Shown: piece after piece, positions 16,098 to 25,674 of the stretch
Position numbering within the stretch: the first letter of the stretch is position 1
How the letters are laid out: every line of letters starts with the position of its first letter
NCBI RefSeq assembly: GCF_030580855.1
Contig: NZ_JAUQOP010000006.1
Span: 62,001-126,000, forward strand
Length of the DNA stretch: 64,000 bases
Direction of reading: 5' to 3'
Origin: Pseudomonas citrullilanati
GTDB lineage: Bacteria; Pseudomonadota; Gammaproteobacteria; Pseudomonadales; Pseudomonadaceae
Made by a program: the position numbers and the translations under genes
The notes under the pieces: model-generated
Database searches by the model: none
The model's input: the letters and a program-made list of their open reading frames with translations, nothing else
What the model was told of the DNA's origin: nothing

Positions 16098-17570
16098 TTA
16101 CTGTAAAATAGAGACGCATCTATTCAATAATTCTTCATTATCTAAGATTACTAAGTTTAATTTTTTTCTGGTGCGAGTTATGTTTTGAAATAGCATTTTA
16201 GTGGGGTCATAGTATGCTCTTCCTCTATAAACTAAGTCACCACCTGCGTTGTAAGAAAAATACTGATCGATCATTACAGCTACGTTATCGAATTCTTGTC
16301 CAATTACTTGGTGTGAGGTCTTTTTAGCTGACTCAGAGTATTTTTCATGATGCTCATTGTTATATTGTGATGGGGTAAATTTGATAATTTCCCATTGAGC
16401 TTCGCTTAATGTCCCTAGGTAGTTTTTTGCATCATCTAGATTTTTGAAATAGTTTAGCTCAATATTGAATATGCTCGACAAGTTTAATTGTCTTTTGTTG
16501 TTGAATAGCATTTTTATAACTGCGGCAATTTCTTTGTTTGTTCTTATTTTTTCCGACAGTTTGTAGGTAGAGATTGCTTGAATGGAGTTTATTTGCTTAT
16601 CTATATTTCTTGCTTCTTCCCAACTCGCCAGAGTCTGGACTTTATCATATGAAAATATGCATTTTCCACCGAAAGCTATAATCTTATCCGTTATATCTTT
16701 TAATTGCTTAGGGTAGATGCGCTGAGCCTCATCGATAATTATTAAACTATAAGTGGATAATTCTATATTGGCATAATTGTTTATTGGGATTATTTTCCAG
16801 CCATGATTGTTTAGTTCTATCTGTCCGTCGTTTAGCTGTCCGCAATGAATAATCAAGGATTTCTTTTTGTTTGCCATTAGTTCTTTGGCGATATCATATA
16901 TTAATAAGGTTTTTCCAGTGCCTGCACTACCTGTAACAGAAGTAAACGTAGCTGCCCTTGCTAGGTCCAAGGATTGTATGATTTGGTTTTTTATATCTTC
17001 CTGTTGGTGGGTCAAAAAATATTCACCGTTGAGAAATTTATGCGTTGAATTGAAAGGTGATACTAAGTAGTCTGATGGAGTAAATAAATTATCGATGACT
17101 TCTGTGCGATCAATCGTTTGACTAGTTAATAGCCCGGTTAGAAATGAGGGCTCAATTTCCTCTAAGCTTCCGTCGCTAGCAATAAAATATAGCGTCTCAA
17201 CGTCCGAAACAAAGGTAAAACTGTATACTTGTCTTTTAAGATAGTTCAGATAATATTTATTTCTGTGTAATTGATTTTTTATTTTTATTTCTGTGCAAGT
17301 TTTTTTTAATTCTATGTTGATAATGTCTTTTGTGCCGAATCGCAACAAGTCAAACTCTTTACCTATCTGTGATATTTTATAGCCAACATAAAATGTGTCA
17401 AAAATACCTATGTTGTCCGTTGCGGCATACAGAACTTTCACGAGAGCTTTTAAATCTTCAATCTCTGCTTTTTTTATCGCGATGCCATGAAATTTTAAGA
17501 ACTCACTAAAGCTCTCTACTGCTAAAGAGATACTTGCTTGTGTCAAAGATAAAATATTAATGCTTCTCAT
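16098..17570 (-). CDS. Nuclease-helicase fusion: PD-(D/E)XK-like domain plus SF1 (DUF2075-like) helicase
   Basis: The product has 490 residues. Residues 55-115 hold GKEFDLLRFG (E72, D74) followed by IELKK (E87, K89), the spacing of a PD-(D/E)XK nuclease. From about 185 a superfamily 1 helicase core follows: Walker A GSAGTGKT (214-221), DEAQ (280-283), a motif III-like KCIFSYDKVQT, a motif IV-like YKLSEKIRTNKEIA, motif V QVIGQEFDNVAV (421-432) and motif VI ITRTRKKLNLVI. All ATPase motifs look intact. It is AT-rich unlike its surroundings and lies 95 bp after the OLD-family gene on the same strand, so the two probably act together against foreign DNA. ATG 17570 is preferred over TTG 17585 because AAAGGGA precedes it. 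GajB of Gabija is also an SF1 helicase but lacks such a nuclease domain. Confidence 0.8.
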   Translation of the reverse strand: MRSINILSLTQASISLAVESFSEFLKFHGIAIKKAEIEDLKALVKVLYAATDNIGIFDTFYVGYKISQIGKEFDLLRFGTKDIINIELKKTCTEIKIKNQLHRNKYYLNYLKRQVYSFTFVSDVETLYFIASDGSLEEIEPSFLTGLLTSQTIDRTEVIDNLFTPSDYLVSPFNSTHKFLNGEYFLTHQQEDIKNQIIQSLDLARAATFTSVTGSAGTGKTLLIYDIAKELMANKKKSLIIHCGQLNDGQIELNNHGWKIIPINNYANIELSTYSLIIIDEAQRIYPKQLKDITDKIIAFGGKCIFSYDKVQTLASWEEARNIDKQINSIQAISTYKLSEKIRTNKEIAAVIKMLFNNKRQLNLSSIFNIELNYFKNLDDAKNYLGTLSEAQWEIIKFTPSQYNNEHHEKYSESAKKTSHQVIGQEFDNVAVMIDQYFSYNAGGDLVYRGRAYYDPTKMLFQNITRTRKKLNLVILDNEELLNRCVSILQ

Positions 17571-17665
17571 GAAGTTCCCTTTCAACTGTTACAGTCGTAA
17601 TATTTGCTCGTGCCGCTTCCATTTGTCGCTACGGCTAAACAACACCTCTAGCCAAGGCTGATTAC

Positions 17666-19639
17666 TTAGTTTCCTCCTGAGCCCCTTGCAACTCGGCGGA
17701 CGGTTTTTACGGCCTTAGGCTTAGGAGGCAAAAGAAATGTTTCAATGGCGGTCACCCATTCTGGCTTCTTCGATAGAGTATCTAACTCAACATATCTAAG
17801 TGCAAACTTGACTTTAAATCCTTCCGTCTCAAATAGCTGCTCCATCGCTTTACGGTCCGTAAAATTTAGATTCAGCGAAAGGCTAGAAGGCCATTCGTCA
17901 TTTTCCGAGGACAATGGTATCGAAAGTCGTGCTATTAATGGTCCATAAATTTCATGTGACTTAAAGCTTTCAATAGCGGAAATAAAGCTCCTAGCATTCA
18001 ATGTGTCTTCTATCACCGTCGAGGGCGATGCATTATTGTCGCTGGTCTTTAATAGTTCCGTGCGACAGCTGTCTTCGTTGTTTTTCAATCTGCGTATTTG
18101 TATTCCCGCCAAAAATTCCTTGCCGTCAAAAGACTCAAATTTTTTGTCGGTATCGATTAAGCAGAAAACTTTCCCTCTTACGTCATCCCTAGAATCCTCA
18201 AGAGCGAGGTATAGATAGTTGAAGATTTTTTTTACCGTTGGAGAGCCGCCGACTGGAACAACGAATAGTTTAGGATTTTTTATGTAATGATTTAGATATA
18301 TGCTGTCCGCAGAGCCTTCGCAAATGAGCCATTTATAATCAGAGCTTGTAATTGATGCAATAATAGATTGAACTAAATCATTGATACCCTTTAACTCCAG
18401 CTCGATAGGGAGCTCCCCTTTGGTATCTGTTTTTAACTTTTTGATTTCCTCTCTAAAGCATCGTAAATCGAACAGAAGAGGCGCTTGGTCACTTTTAGGG
18501 CAGTAGACAGCAACTCCGTTGGAAATGATAGGCATAAACCCATACCAATGGGTAGTAATGAGTACCTGAATTTTTGATTCAGCAATTTCTCTTAGTTTTT
18601 CAAACTGGTCAAAGCAAGACGATACATGCAACGATAACTCAGGCTCGTCGACCGCTAATATTATTTGCTGATGAGTTGGTGCGGCATTTGCCAACAGAAA
18701 TGCTTTAGCGACATCAACGAGTGCTTGACGCTTTTCACCGGAACTTAGGTCACTAACCGGTGTGCGCTCTCTGCCGTCTTTTCGATTGAGAACTTTAGAT
18801 TCAAAAAATGCTTCGATGACTTTTTCAGTCAGATGAGACTGATTAACAAGATTTTGCTTCTGTGCGGGCTTTCTATATTCATATATACCTAATTTTTCTG
18901 ATATGGAGCCGAGGAACTCATTAAGTTGCACATTGATTGTTCGAACATCTTCTCGTTTAATAAAGCCCCTAACAATAGTATCCAGTTTTTGCCCTAATAA
19001 GGCTTGAATAGTCTTGCCTTCGATTTTGGTGTATTCTTTAAAGTCAATGTCGGCAGGTAAATATATATACTTGTAGCATTCTACGATTCTTTGATGCAGG
19101 AGTGTTATGGCTCCACCCGAGCTAATATAGTTTTTTATTAATGAGTTATAGGCAGGTAGCGTTTCAAACATAGAGAAAAAAACAGTCGGAATAGCATATT
19201 TCTGATCTTTTTTTATTCCGAATGGAATCAGGTAATAGCTGCTGCTATTGTAGCCCTCCCCCGTTAATGCTTCTCTATGTGCGCAGAATAATTCTGCGTG
19301 GGCTTTGTGAGCGGGATTGAAATCGCTGACGTTTGCTGACCATGTTAGTTCGCTTACTTTTTCTACAAACCACTGGTACTCACCCAGACTGGGAAGAATA
19401 TCTTTCTTTATTAAAAATATTGGACATATAAACGGTTCCCGCTCTGTATAACCTTTGGTTAGCGAATGATGATAGTTCCAATCGGCACCATTAAAGAAGC
19501 TATTTAATGCTTCTAGAACAGAGCTTTTGCCAGCACCGTTCTCGCCAACTAAGGCGCTGAAATATTTACCATTTGAAAGTTTAACGTAATTAATCGCTTG
19601 GTAGGTTTTAAAGTTTCTAACCAGCAATCCGACGATCAT
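17666..19639 (-). CDS. OLD-family ATPase with C-terminal TOPRIM nuclease domain (GajA-like)
   Basis: This 657-residue protein has an ABC/SMC-type ATPase: Walker A GENGAGKSS (32-40), signature LSSGEKRQAL (298-307), Walker B plus D-loop AVDEPELSLH (329-338) and an H-loop TTHW (362-365). A TOPRIM domain follows, with CEGSAD (Glu 441), IDTDK (Asp 496 and 498) and an acidic VIEDTL (543-548), all expected metal ligands of OLD nucleases. Homologues such as GajA of Gabija are anti-phage nucleases activated by nucleotide depletion. AAGGATG precedes the ATG. Its composition is AT-rich, a sign of transfer. An 80-codon frame ends in an ATGA overlap with this start. The family call is firm; the defence role is inferred. 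Confidence 0.85.
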   Translation of the reverse strand: MIVGLLVRNFKTYQAINYVKLSNGKYFSALVGENGAGKSSVLEALNSFFNGADWNYHHSLTKGYTEREPFICPIFLIKKDILPSLGEYQWFVEKVSELTWSANVSDFNPAHKAHAELFCAHREALTGEGYNSSSYYLIPFGIKKDQKYAIPTVFFSMFETLPAYNSLIKNYISSGGAITLLHQRIVECYKYIYLPADIDFKEYTKIEGKTIQALLGQKLDTIVRGFIKREDVRTINVQLNEFLGSISEKLGIYEYRKPAQKQNLVNQSHLTEKVIEAFFESKVLNRKDGRERTPVSDLSSGEKRQALVDVAKAFLLANAAPTHQQIILAVDEPELSLHVSSCFDQFEKLREIAESKIQVLITTHWYGFMPIISNGVAVYCPKSDQAPLLFDLRCFREEIKKLKTDTKGELPIELELKGINDLVQSIIASITSSDYKWLICEGSADSIYLNHYIKNPKLFVVPVGGSPTVKKIFNYLYLALEDSRDDVRGKVFCLIDTDKKFESFDGKEFLAGIQIRRLKNNEDSCRTELLKTSDNNASPSTVIEDTLNARSFISAIESFKSHEIYGPLIARLSIPLSSENDEWPSSLSLNLNFTDRKAMEQLFETEGFKVKFALRYVELDTLSKKPEWVTAIETFLLPPKPKAVKTVRRVARGSGGN

Positions 19640-19878
19640 AGTTCATCCTTGAATGCCGCCTCAGCGACTGAGGCAAGAATTGATGGTGTCAGATTGCCAT
19701 TGTGGCGCGCATTGTGCAACACCGGCCTCGTCCATGAACACCGTTTAAGCTCTTGTCTCAAATGGACAGTGTTCCCGTAGCTGAAAGCTGGATAGATTAC
19801 TTTTAATCTATAGAACAGCTTATCGTGACGAGCAAAAAAAAACGGGCCTGCATTCCCACGCAGCCCCGTTTTTACCAC
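19636..19878 (-). pseudogene. Short ORF coupled to the OLD gene, perhaps a gene remnant
   Basis: An 80-codon frame ends LTPSILASVAEAAFKDEL and overlaps the OLD start as ATGA, the classic coupling arrangement. Its 5' part runs into the metQ terminator, so it cannot be a complete native gene in this form. The last 30 residues look protein-like and may be the tail of a lost upstream member of the operon, or simply chance. There is no good Shine-Dalgarno for its first codon. Confidence 0.25.
19832..19875 (-). terminator. Terminator after metQ
   Basis: AACGGG-C-CTGC pairs with GCAG-C-CCCGTT (one C-C mismatch) around an 8-base loop. On the minus strand it is followed by nine Ts. It lies 12 bases after the metQ stop and marks the right edge of the AT-rich insert. 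Confidence 0.85.
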
Positions 19879-19887
19879 CTAATCAGC

Positions 19888-20667
19888 TCAAAACGCCGGC
19901 AATACCGCCCCTTTGTACTTCTCAAGAATAAAAGCCTTAACCTCCGGGCTATGCAGCGCCGCCACCAGCTCCTTCATCGCCTCACTGTCCTTGTCATCCT
20001 CACGCGCCACCAGGATGTTCACATAAGGCGAGTCGCTGCCTTCAATCACCAGTGCATCCTTGGAAGGATCCAACTTGGCTTCCAACGCATAGTTGGTATT
20101 GATCAGCGCCAGATCCACCTGGGTCAGTACCCGTGGAATGGTCGCGGCTTCCAGTTCGCGGAATTTCAGGTCCTTGGGGTTCTCGACGATGTCCTTGGTG
20201 GTCGACAGGATGTTGTTCGCGTCCTTCAGCTTGATCACGCCGTTCTTCGCCAGCAGCAACAGTGCACGGCCGCCGTTGGTGGCGTCGTTGGGGATGACCA
20301 CGTTGGCACCGCCGGGGACTTCTGCAAGCGTCTTGTACTTGCTGGAGTACGCGCCCAGGGGTTCCAGGTGCACGCCGGCCACGCTCACCAGGTGGGTGCC
20401 CTTGGCTTTGTTGAATTCATCCAGGTACGGCTGGTGTTGGAAGAAGTTGGCGTCCAGGCGTTTTTCCGCCACTTGCACGTTGGGCTGGATGTAGTCGGTG
20501 AAGACCTTGACCTGGAGGTCCACGCCTTCCTTGGCCAGCGCGGGTTTGACGAATTCGAGGATTTGCGCGTGGGGCACCGGTGTGGCGGCCACGGTCAGGA
20601 CCACGGGATCGGCGGCGTGGGCGGAAAAAGCTGCAACGGCAGCGAAGGCAACCAGTAGTCTTTTCAT
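19888..20667 (-). CDS. metQ: Methionine ABC transporter, substrate-binding protein
   Basis: This is the periplasmic binding component (259 residues) of the MetNIQ importer for D- and L-methionine. The signal peptide MKRLLVAFAAVAAFSAHA ends without a lipobox Cys, so the protein is probably soluble rather than a lipoprotein. Hallmark NlpA-family segments include FTDYIQPNVQVAEKRLDANFFQH and VVIPNDATNGGRALLLL. It is the last gene of metN-metI-metQ, 91 bp after metI, and ends at a strong terminator. Confidence 0.96.
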   Translation of the reverse strand: MKRLLVAFAAVAAFSAHAADPVVLTVAATPVPHAQILEFVKPALAKEGVDLQVKVFTDYIQPNVQVAEKRLDANFFQHQPYLDEFNKAKGTHLVSVAGVHLEPLGAYSSKYKTLAEVPGGANVVIPNDATNGGRALLLLAKNGVIKLKDANNILSTTKDIVENPKDLKFRELEAATIPRVLTQVDLALINTNYALEAKLDPSKDALVIEGSDSPYVNILVAREDDKDSEAMKELVAALHSPEVKAFILEKYKGAVLPAF

Positions 20668-20758
20668 TCAGCTAACTCCTTGTGAGTGTCCGCTTGCGGC
20701 GCCCGTTCTCGGCGCCTGCCAGCGAATGGCTGGCTCATGGTTTGTTGGCGCGAGGCCC

Positions 20759-21421
20759 TTATTTTCTAGAAAAATGCACAACCAGTTTGTCGCCCACGGT
20801 TTGCAGCACTTGCACCAGCACCAGCAGCAACACCACCGTGACCACCATGACGTCGGTCTGGAAGCGTTGGTAACCGAAGCGGATCGCCAGGTCGCCCAGG
20901 CCGCCGGCGCCGACGACACCGGCCATTGCCGTGTAGGACACCAGCGTAATCGCTGTCACCGTAATCGCTGCAAAGATGCCCGGGCGGGCTTCTGGCAGCA
21001 AGGCGTTGACGATGATTTGCCGCGTGGTTGCGCCCATGGCCTGGGTCGCTTCGATGATGCCGCGGTCGACTTCACGCAGGGCGGTTTCCACCAGGCGGGC
21101 GAAGAACGGTGTGGCGCCGACCACCAGCGGCGGGATCGCGCCGGCCACGCCGAGGGAGGTGCCGGTGATCAACACCGTGAACGGGATCATCACGATCAAC
21201 AGGATGATGAACGGCAGCGAACGCAGGATGTTGACGACCAGCGACAGCAGCGCGTACACGCCGCGGGCTTCGAGCAACTGGCGCGGGCTGCACAGGAACA
21301 GCAGCACGCCCAGGGGCAGGCCCAGCAGGACGGTGAACAGCAACGAGCCGAACAGCATCAGGAAGGTGTCGCCGGTGGCCAGCCAGATTTCCAGCCAGTC
21401 GATGTTTGCAAAAAAATCCAT
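20759..21421 (-). CDS. metI: Methionine ABC transporter, permease
   Basis: This is the inner-membrane channel subunit of MetNIQ, with 220 residues and five or six hydrophobic helices. The ABC permease EAA loop appears as IIEATQAMGATTRQII. The segment LVSYTAMAGVVGAGGLGDLAIRFGYQR is characteristic of MetI. Its start touches the metN stop, so it is translationally coupled to the ATPase. Confidence 0.96.
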   Translation of the reverse strand: MDFFANIDWLEIWLATGDTFLMLFGSLLFTVLLGLPLGVLLFLCSPRQLLEARGVYALLSLVVNILRSLPFIILLIVMIPFTVLITGTSLGVAGAIPPLVVGATPFFARLVETALREVDRGIIEATQAMGATTRQIIVNALLPEARPGIFAAITVTAITLVSYTAMAGVVGAGGLGDLAIRFGYQRFQTDVMVVTVVLLLVLVQVLQTVGDKLVVHFSRK

Positions 21422-22428
21422 CAGCGCAGGACCTCCATGTGGACGTCGGCGGCGGTGAAGCGGGCGAAGGCCGCTTCCATGTCACCGCCGGTGATGGCGA
21501 GGGTCAGTTGCCCGTAGGGGGTGTCTTTGATGCGGTCGATGCGGCCGGCCAGGATGCTGTAGTCCACGCCGGTTTCCCGGGCGACGGTGCCGAGCAATGG
21601 CGCGTAGGTGGAATCGCCCTGGAAGGTCAGCCGCACGATGCGCCCTGGGACATGGGCAAAGTCGTCGCGCTGTTCGCTTTCGTCGATTTGCTCGTCTTCC
21701 TGGACGAAACGCTTGGTGGTCGGATGCTTGGGGTGCAGGAACACCTCGGCCACCGGGCCTTGCTCGACGATCACACCGGCATCCATCACCGCCACCTGGT
21801 CGCAAACGCGGCGGATCACGTCCATTTCATGGGTGATCAGCACGATGGTGAGCTTCAGTTCGCGGTTGATCTCGGCCAGCAGTTGCAGCACCGAGGCGGT
21901 GGTTTGCGGGTCGAGGGCGCTGGTGGCCTCGTCGCACAGCAGGATCTTGGGCTTGGTCGCCAGGGCGCGGGCGATGCCGACGCGCTGTTTCTGGCCGCCG
22001 GACAATTGCGCCGGGTACTTGCGGGCGTGGTCGGACAAGCCAACGCGGGCGAGCAATTCGGCGACGCGGACGTCGATGTCGCTGCGGGACAGTTCGCCCG
22101 CCAGCGTCAGCGGCAGCGCCACGTTGTCGGCTACGGTCTTGGACGCCAGCAGGTTGAAGTGCTGGAAGATCATCCCGACCTGTTGGCGGAAGCGGCGCAG
22201 GCCGTTGGCGTCCAGCGCGGTGACTTCTTCGCCGTCGACGATGATCTTGCCGCCGCTGGCGTCTTCCAGGCGATTGATCAGGCGAAGCAGGGTACTTTTT
22301 CCCGCACCGGAATGGCCAATCAGGCCGAAGACCTGACCGTTCTCAATCGCCAGATTGGTCGGATGCAGGGCGGGAATATCCTTACCGGACACCCGGTAGG
22401 TTTTATGGACGTTTTGAAACTCGATCAC
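21421..22428 (-). CDS. metN: Methionine ABC transporter, ATP-binding protein
   Basis: This is the 335-residue ATPase of the methionine importer. It has Walker [11 protein letters not shown]-loop IFQHFN, signature [15 protein letters not shown], Walker [13 protein letters not shown] and the switch His in ITHEMD. The C-terminal 75 residues form the NIL regulatory domain, which in this family binds methionine and mediates trans-inhibition. It is the first gene of the operon and divergent from katE across a 208-bp spacer. Confidence 0.97.
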   Translation of the reverse strand: MIEFQNVHKTYRVSGKDIPALHPTNLAIENGQVFGLIGHSGAGKSTLLRLINRLEDASGGKIIVDGEEVTALDANGLRRFRQQVGMIFQHFNLLASKTVADNVALPLTLAGELSRSDIDVRVAELLARVGLSDHARKYPAQLSGGQKQRVGIARALATKPKILLCDEATSALDPQTTASVLQLLAEINRELKLTIVLITHEMDVIRRVCDQVAVMDAGVIVEQGPVAEVFLHPKHPTTKRFVQEDEQIDESEQRDDFAHVPGRIVRLTFQGDSTYAPLLGTVARETGVDYSILAGRIDRIKDTPYGQLTLAITGGDMEAAFARFTAADVHMEVLR

Positions 22429-22636
22429 GTAGCGAACCTTGTGGGGCGCGTTGGAATGGGATCAGCGGTTAGCCGGGCGCGCATTTTAGCCTGTCCGTAT
22501 AGAGGTTCTTAGCATTTATTTGCGATCCGACCAGTCATTTGGCAATAACACGATCAAAGGCACAAAAAAGGAACACCGCTTGACGGTGTGGGTCACTGCT
22601 AAAGCAGCCACAGATCGCAAAGAGGAGTGACGCCTG

Positions 22637-24775
22637 ATGAGCACCAACAACCCCCCGGTCGACAAGAGCCAATTGGCCGGGACCGACACCCTGGATCGCG
22701 GTAATACCAACGCCAAGCTCGACAGCCTGGAAGCCTTTCGCTCCGACGCCACCGAACAGGCGTTGCGCACCAATCAGGGCGTGAAGATCGCCGACAACCA
22801 GAACACCTTGCGCGTCGGAGCCCGCGGGCCGTCGTTGCTGGAAGATTTCATCATGCGTGAAAAAATCACGCATTTTGACCATGAGCGCATTCCGGAGCGT
22901 ATCGTCCATGCCCGCGGCACCGGTGCCCACGGTTACTTCCAGTGCTATGAAGCGCATTCGGCACTGACCAAAGCCGGTTTCCTACAGGACCCGAGCAAGA
23001 AAACACCGGTGTTCGTGCGCTTTTCCACCGTACAGGGCCCACGGGGTTCCGGTGACACGGTGCGGGACGTGCGTGGCTTTGCGGTGAAGTTCTTCACCGA
23101 CGAAGGCAACTTCGACCTGGTGGGCAACAACATGCCGGTGTTCTTCATCCAGGACGCGATCAAGTTTCCGGACTTCGTCCATGCGGTAAAACCCGAGCCG
23201 CACAACGAAATCCCTACCGGGGGCTCGGCCCACGACACCTTCTGGGATTTCGTCTCGCTGGTGCCGGAATCGGCCCACATGGTGATTTGGGCGATGTCCG
23301 ACCGGGCCATTCCGAAAAGCCTGCGCAGCATGCAGGGCTTCGGCGTGCACACCTTCCGCATGATCAACGCCGAAGGCCGCAGCAGCTTCGTCAAGTTCCA
23401 CTGGCGGCCCAAGGTCGGCACCTGTTCCCTGGTGTGGGACGAAGCCCAGAAGCTGGCCGGTAAAGACACCGACTACCACCGTCGCGACCTGTGGGAAGCG
23501 ATCGAGATGGGCGACTACCCCGAGTGGGAATTCGGCGTGCAAATCGTTGCCGAGGAGGACGAGCACAAGTTCGATTTCGACCTGCTCGACCCCACCAAGA
23601 TCATCCCGGAAGAACTCGTGCCCATTACGCCACTGGGCAAGATGGTGCTGAACCGCAACCCGGATAACTTCTTCGCCGAAGTGGAACAGGTTGCGTTCTG
23701 CCCTGGGCACATCGTGCCGGGCATCGACTTTTCCAACGACCCTTTGCTGCAAGGCCGGCTGTTTTCCTACACCGACACGCAAATCAGCCGACTGGGCGGG
23801 CCGAACTTTCACGAGCTGCCGATCAACCGGGCGATCACCCCGGTGCACAACGGTCAGCGTGACGCCATGCACCGCACCACCATCGACAAGGGGCGCGCCT
23901 CCTACGAGCCGAACTCCATCGACGGCGGCTGGCCGAAGGAAACCCCGCCCGGCCCGCAGGACGGTGGCTTCGAAAGCTATCCGGAGCGCATCGATGCCCA
24001 CAAGATCCGCCAGCGCAGCGATTCGTTCAGCGACCACTTCTCCCAGGCGCGGCTGTTCTACAAGAGCATGAGCCCCCACGAACAGGAGCACATCATCGCC
24101 GCCTACAGCTTCGAGCTGGGCAAGGTGGAGCGCGAGTTCATCCGGGCGCGGCAGGTCAACGAGATCCTGGCCAACATCGACCTGGAACTGGCCGGGCGAG
24201 TGGCGAAGAACCTGGGCTTGCCGGCGCCCACCGCTGGCACCGTGGACGTCCCGACGCCTTCGCTGGAGAAATCCCCGGCCTTGAGCCAGGCGAACCTGCT
24301 CTCCGGGGACATCAAGACCCGCAAGGTCGCGGTGCTGGTGGCCGACGGTGTCGATGGCGCAATCATCGATGCGCTGAAGCAGGCACTGAAAGCCGAGGGC
24401 GCCCACGCCAAGGTATTGGGGCCGACCTCCGCGCCGGTCACCACCGCCGACGGGCAAACGCTGCCGGTGGATGCCTCCATGGAAGGGATGCCGTCGATTG
24501 CCTTTGACGCGGTGTTCGTTCCGGGTGGGGCGGAATCGATCAAGGCCTTGAGTCGGGACGGCGTGGCATTGCATTACGTGCTGGAGGCCTACAAGCACCT
24601 GAAGGCCATTGCGCTTCATGGCGAGGCCCGGCAGTTGCTGGTGGAATTGAAGCTGGGGGTCGATGCGGGGTTGATCGAGGATGTGGATGCGAGCAATTTT
24701 CCGCGGTTTTTTGCCGCCATTGCCCAGCACCGGGTTTGGGGACGGGAGGCCAAGGCCAAGGGGGTTCCGGCTTGA
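22637..24775 (+). CDS. katE: Monofunctional catalase HPII, large-subunit type
   Basis: This cytoplasmic haem catalase breaks down hydrogen peroxide, usually in stationary phase. With 712 residues it belongs to the large clade 2 catalases. The catalytic His lies in [13 protein letters not shown] (near residue 90), and the proximal haem Tyr in [15 protein letters not shown] (near 377). A flavodoxin/GATase-like C-terminal domain spans about 560-712 ([26 protein letters not shown]). AGAGGAG precedes the ATG. It is followed by a REP doublet. Confidence 0.97.
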   Translation: MSTNNPPVDKSQLAGTDTLDRGNTNAKLDSLEAFRSDATEQALRTNQGVKIADNQNTLRVGARGPSLLEDFIMREKITHFDHERIPERIVHARGTGAHGYFQCYEAHSALTKAGFLQDPSKKTPVFVRFSTVQGPRGSGDTVRDVRGFAVKFFTDEGNFDLVGNNMPVFFIQDAIKFPDFVHAVKPEPHNEIPTGGSAHDTFWDFVSLVPESAHMVIWAMSDRAIPKSLRSMQGFGVHTFRMINAEGRSSFVKFHWRPKVGTCSLVWDEAQKLAGKDTDYHRRDLWEAIEMGDYPEWEFGVQIVAEEDEHKFDFDLLDPTKIIPEELVPITPLGKMVLNRNPDNFFAEVEQVAFCPGHIVPGIDFSNDPLLQGRLFSYTDTQISRLGGPNFHELPINRAITPVHNGQRDAMHRTTIDKGRASYEPNSIDGGWPKETPPGPQDGGFESYPERIDAHKIRQRSDSFSDHFSQARLFYKSMSPHEQEHIIAAYSFELGKVEREFIRARQVNEILANIDLELAGRVAKNLGLPAPTAGTVDVPTPSLEKSPALSQANLLSGDIKTRKVAVLVADGVDGAIIDALKQALKAEGAHAKVLGPTSAPVTTADGQTLPVDASMEGMPSIAFDAVFVPGGAESIKALSRDGVALHYVLEAYKHLKAIALHGEARQLLVELKLGVDAGLIEDVDASNFPRFFAAIAQHRVWGREAKAKGVPA

Positions 24776-24810
24776 GCGGTATCTGAAAAAGATTGGTTGC
24801 TAGATAGGAC

Positions 24811-24920
24811 GCTATCGCGGGCAAGCCTTGCTCCCACAAGCCAGCTCCCACAGGTCAGCTCTCACAGGCCAGCTTTCAGGGGAACACATTGACCTGTGGG
24901 AGCAAGGCTTGCCCGCGATG
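24811..24920. repeat. REP doublet between katE and the lipoprotein gene
   Basis: Inverted copies GCTATCGCGGGCAAGCCTTG (from 24811) and CTGTGGGAGCAAGGCTTGCC (from 24893) flank about 50 bp containing short CAGCTCCCACAGG-like repeats. The pair can fold into one long hairpin at the convergent 3' ends of katE and the next gene. Confidence 0.85.
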
Positions 24921-24923
24921 CTT

Positions 24924-25637
24924 TTAGGGTTTTCGAGGCGTCAGGACCACCTGCGCCGGCACGCTGCGCAGGATCTGCTTGCGCAGCTTCAAGTCAAACC
25001 CCGGGTCGAGTTTCTTGACCCGCTTGGTCAGCAAGTTCGCCAACCAGGGATAATCCTCGGTGCGCGGCGCCTGGATGCTGACATCGCACTGGTAATTCAC
25101 CACATCCGCAGCGATAGCATCCAATTGCCGACGCATTTGCTGGATATCGGCGATGTTGAGCGCAATGGTGGTGCTTGGCGCGCTGGGGTCGATCAACTTG
25201 GCGACCGGCTTGGCTTCGGCGGCCTTGAGGGCAGCCTCCGCTTTGTCCAGGTCGGCCTTGCGCGCTTCGGCAATCGCGCTGTTGACCTCGCCGGTCAGCG
25301 CTGGCGCCTTGGGCATCAAGGCACGGGCACGGCTCAGGGCGGTGGTGGCAGCGTTGACGTCACCTTTTTGCAGGTCGATCTGGCTACGGCGCAGATAGGC
25401 CTCGGCCAACTGGCGCTGGAAGGGTTCCAGCGACGCGTCTTCCGGCGATTGGGCCTGCAAGGCGGCCAATTGATCTTCAGCGGTGGCCAGTTCATTGGCG
25501 GCCAGGCTTTGTTCCAGCTGCGCGATGGCCGGGCCCCGGGTATCGGGGGCCTCGGTGACCGGTGGCGTACTCTGGCAGGCACCCAGCAGCACTGAAAATG
25601 CGACAAGGAGCAGATAACGGGAGGCGAACGGCTTCAT
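24924..25637 (-). CDS. Lipoprotein related to PA5502, alanine-rich helical
   Basis: The 237-residue product has a lipoprotein signal ending LLGACQ (modified Cys near residue 21). A long Ala/Glu/Leu-rich helical region with TPR-like spacing follows (about 40-150), for example LATAEDQLAALQAQ and AEAALKAAEA. The C-terminal part starts at LIDPSAPSTTIALNIADIQQMRRQLD. It sits directly after znuB in the place of PA5502 in P. aeruginosa. Function is unknown; a role at the outer membrane is inferred from the anchor. Confidence 0.8.
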   Translation of the reverse strand: MKPFASRYLLLVAFSVLLGACQSTPPVTEAPDTRGPAIAQLEQSLAANELATAEDQLAALQAQSPEDASLEPFQRQLAEAYLRRSQIDLQKGDVNAATTALSRARALMPKAPALTGEVNSAIAEARKADLDKAEAALKAAEAKPVAKLIDPSAPSTTIALNIADIQQMRRQLDAIAADVVNYQCDVSIQAPRTEDYPWLANLLTKRVKKLDPGFDLKLRKQILRSVPAQVVLTPRKP

Positions 25638-25674
25638 TCCTGCGACTCTCTATTTGCGCAAAAAGCGAGCAAGT

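Noticed and set aside
16098-19878. Prophage or integrative element
   Set aside because: There is no integrase, tRNA, direct repeat or phage structural gene; the AT-rich segment holds only the nuclease pair and a short remnant.
22982-24730. 582-codon minus-strand ORF
   Set aside because: It is antisense to katE and has no recognisable domain or good start site.
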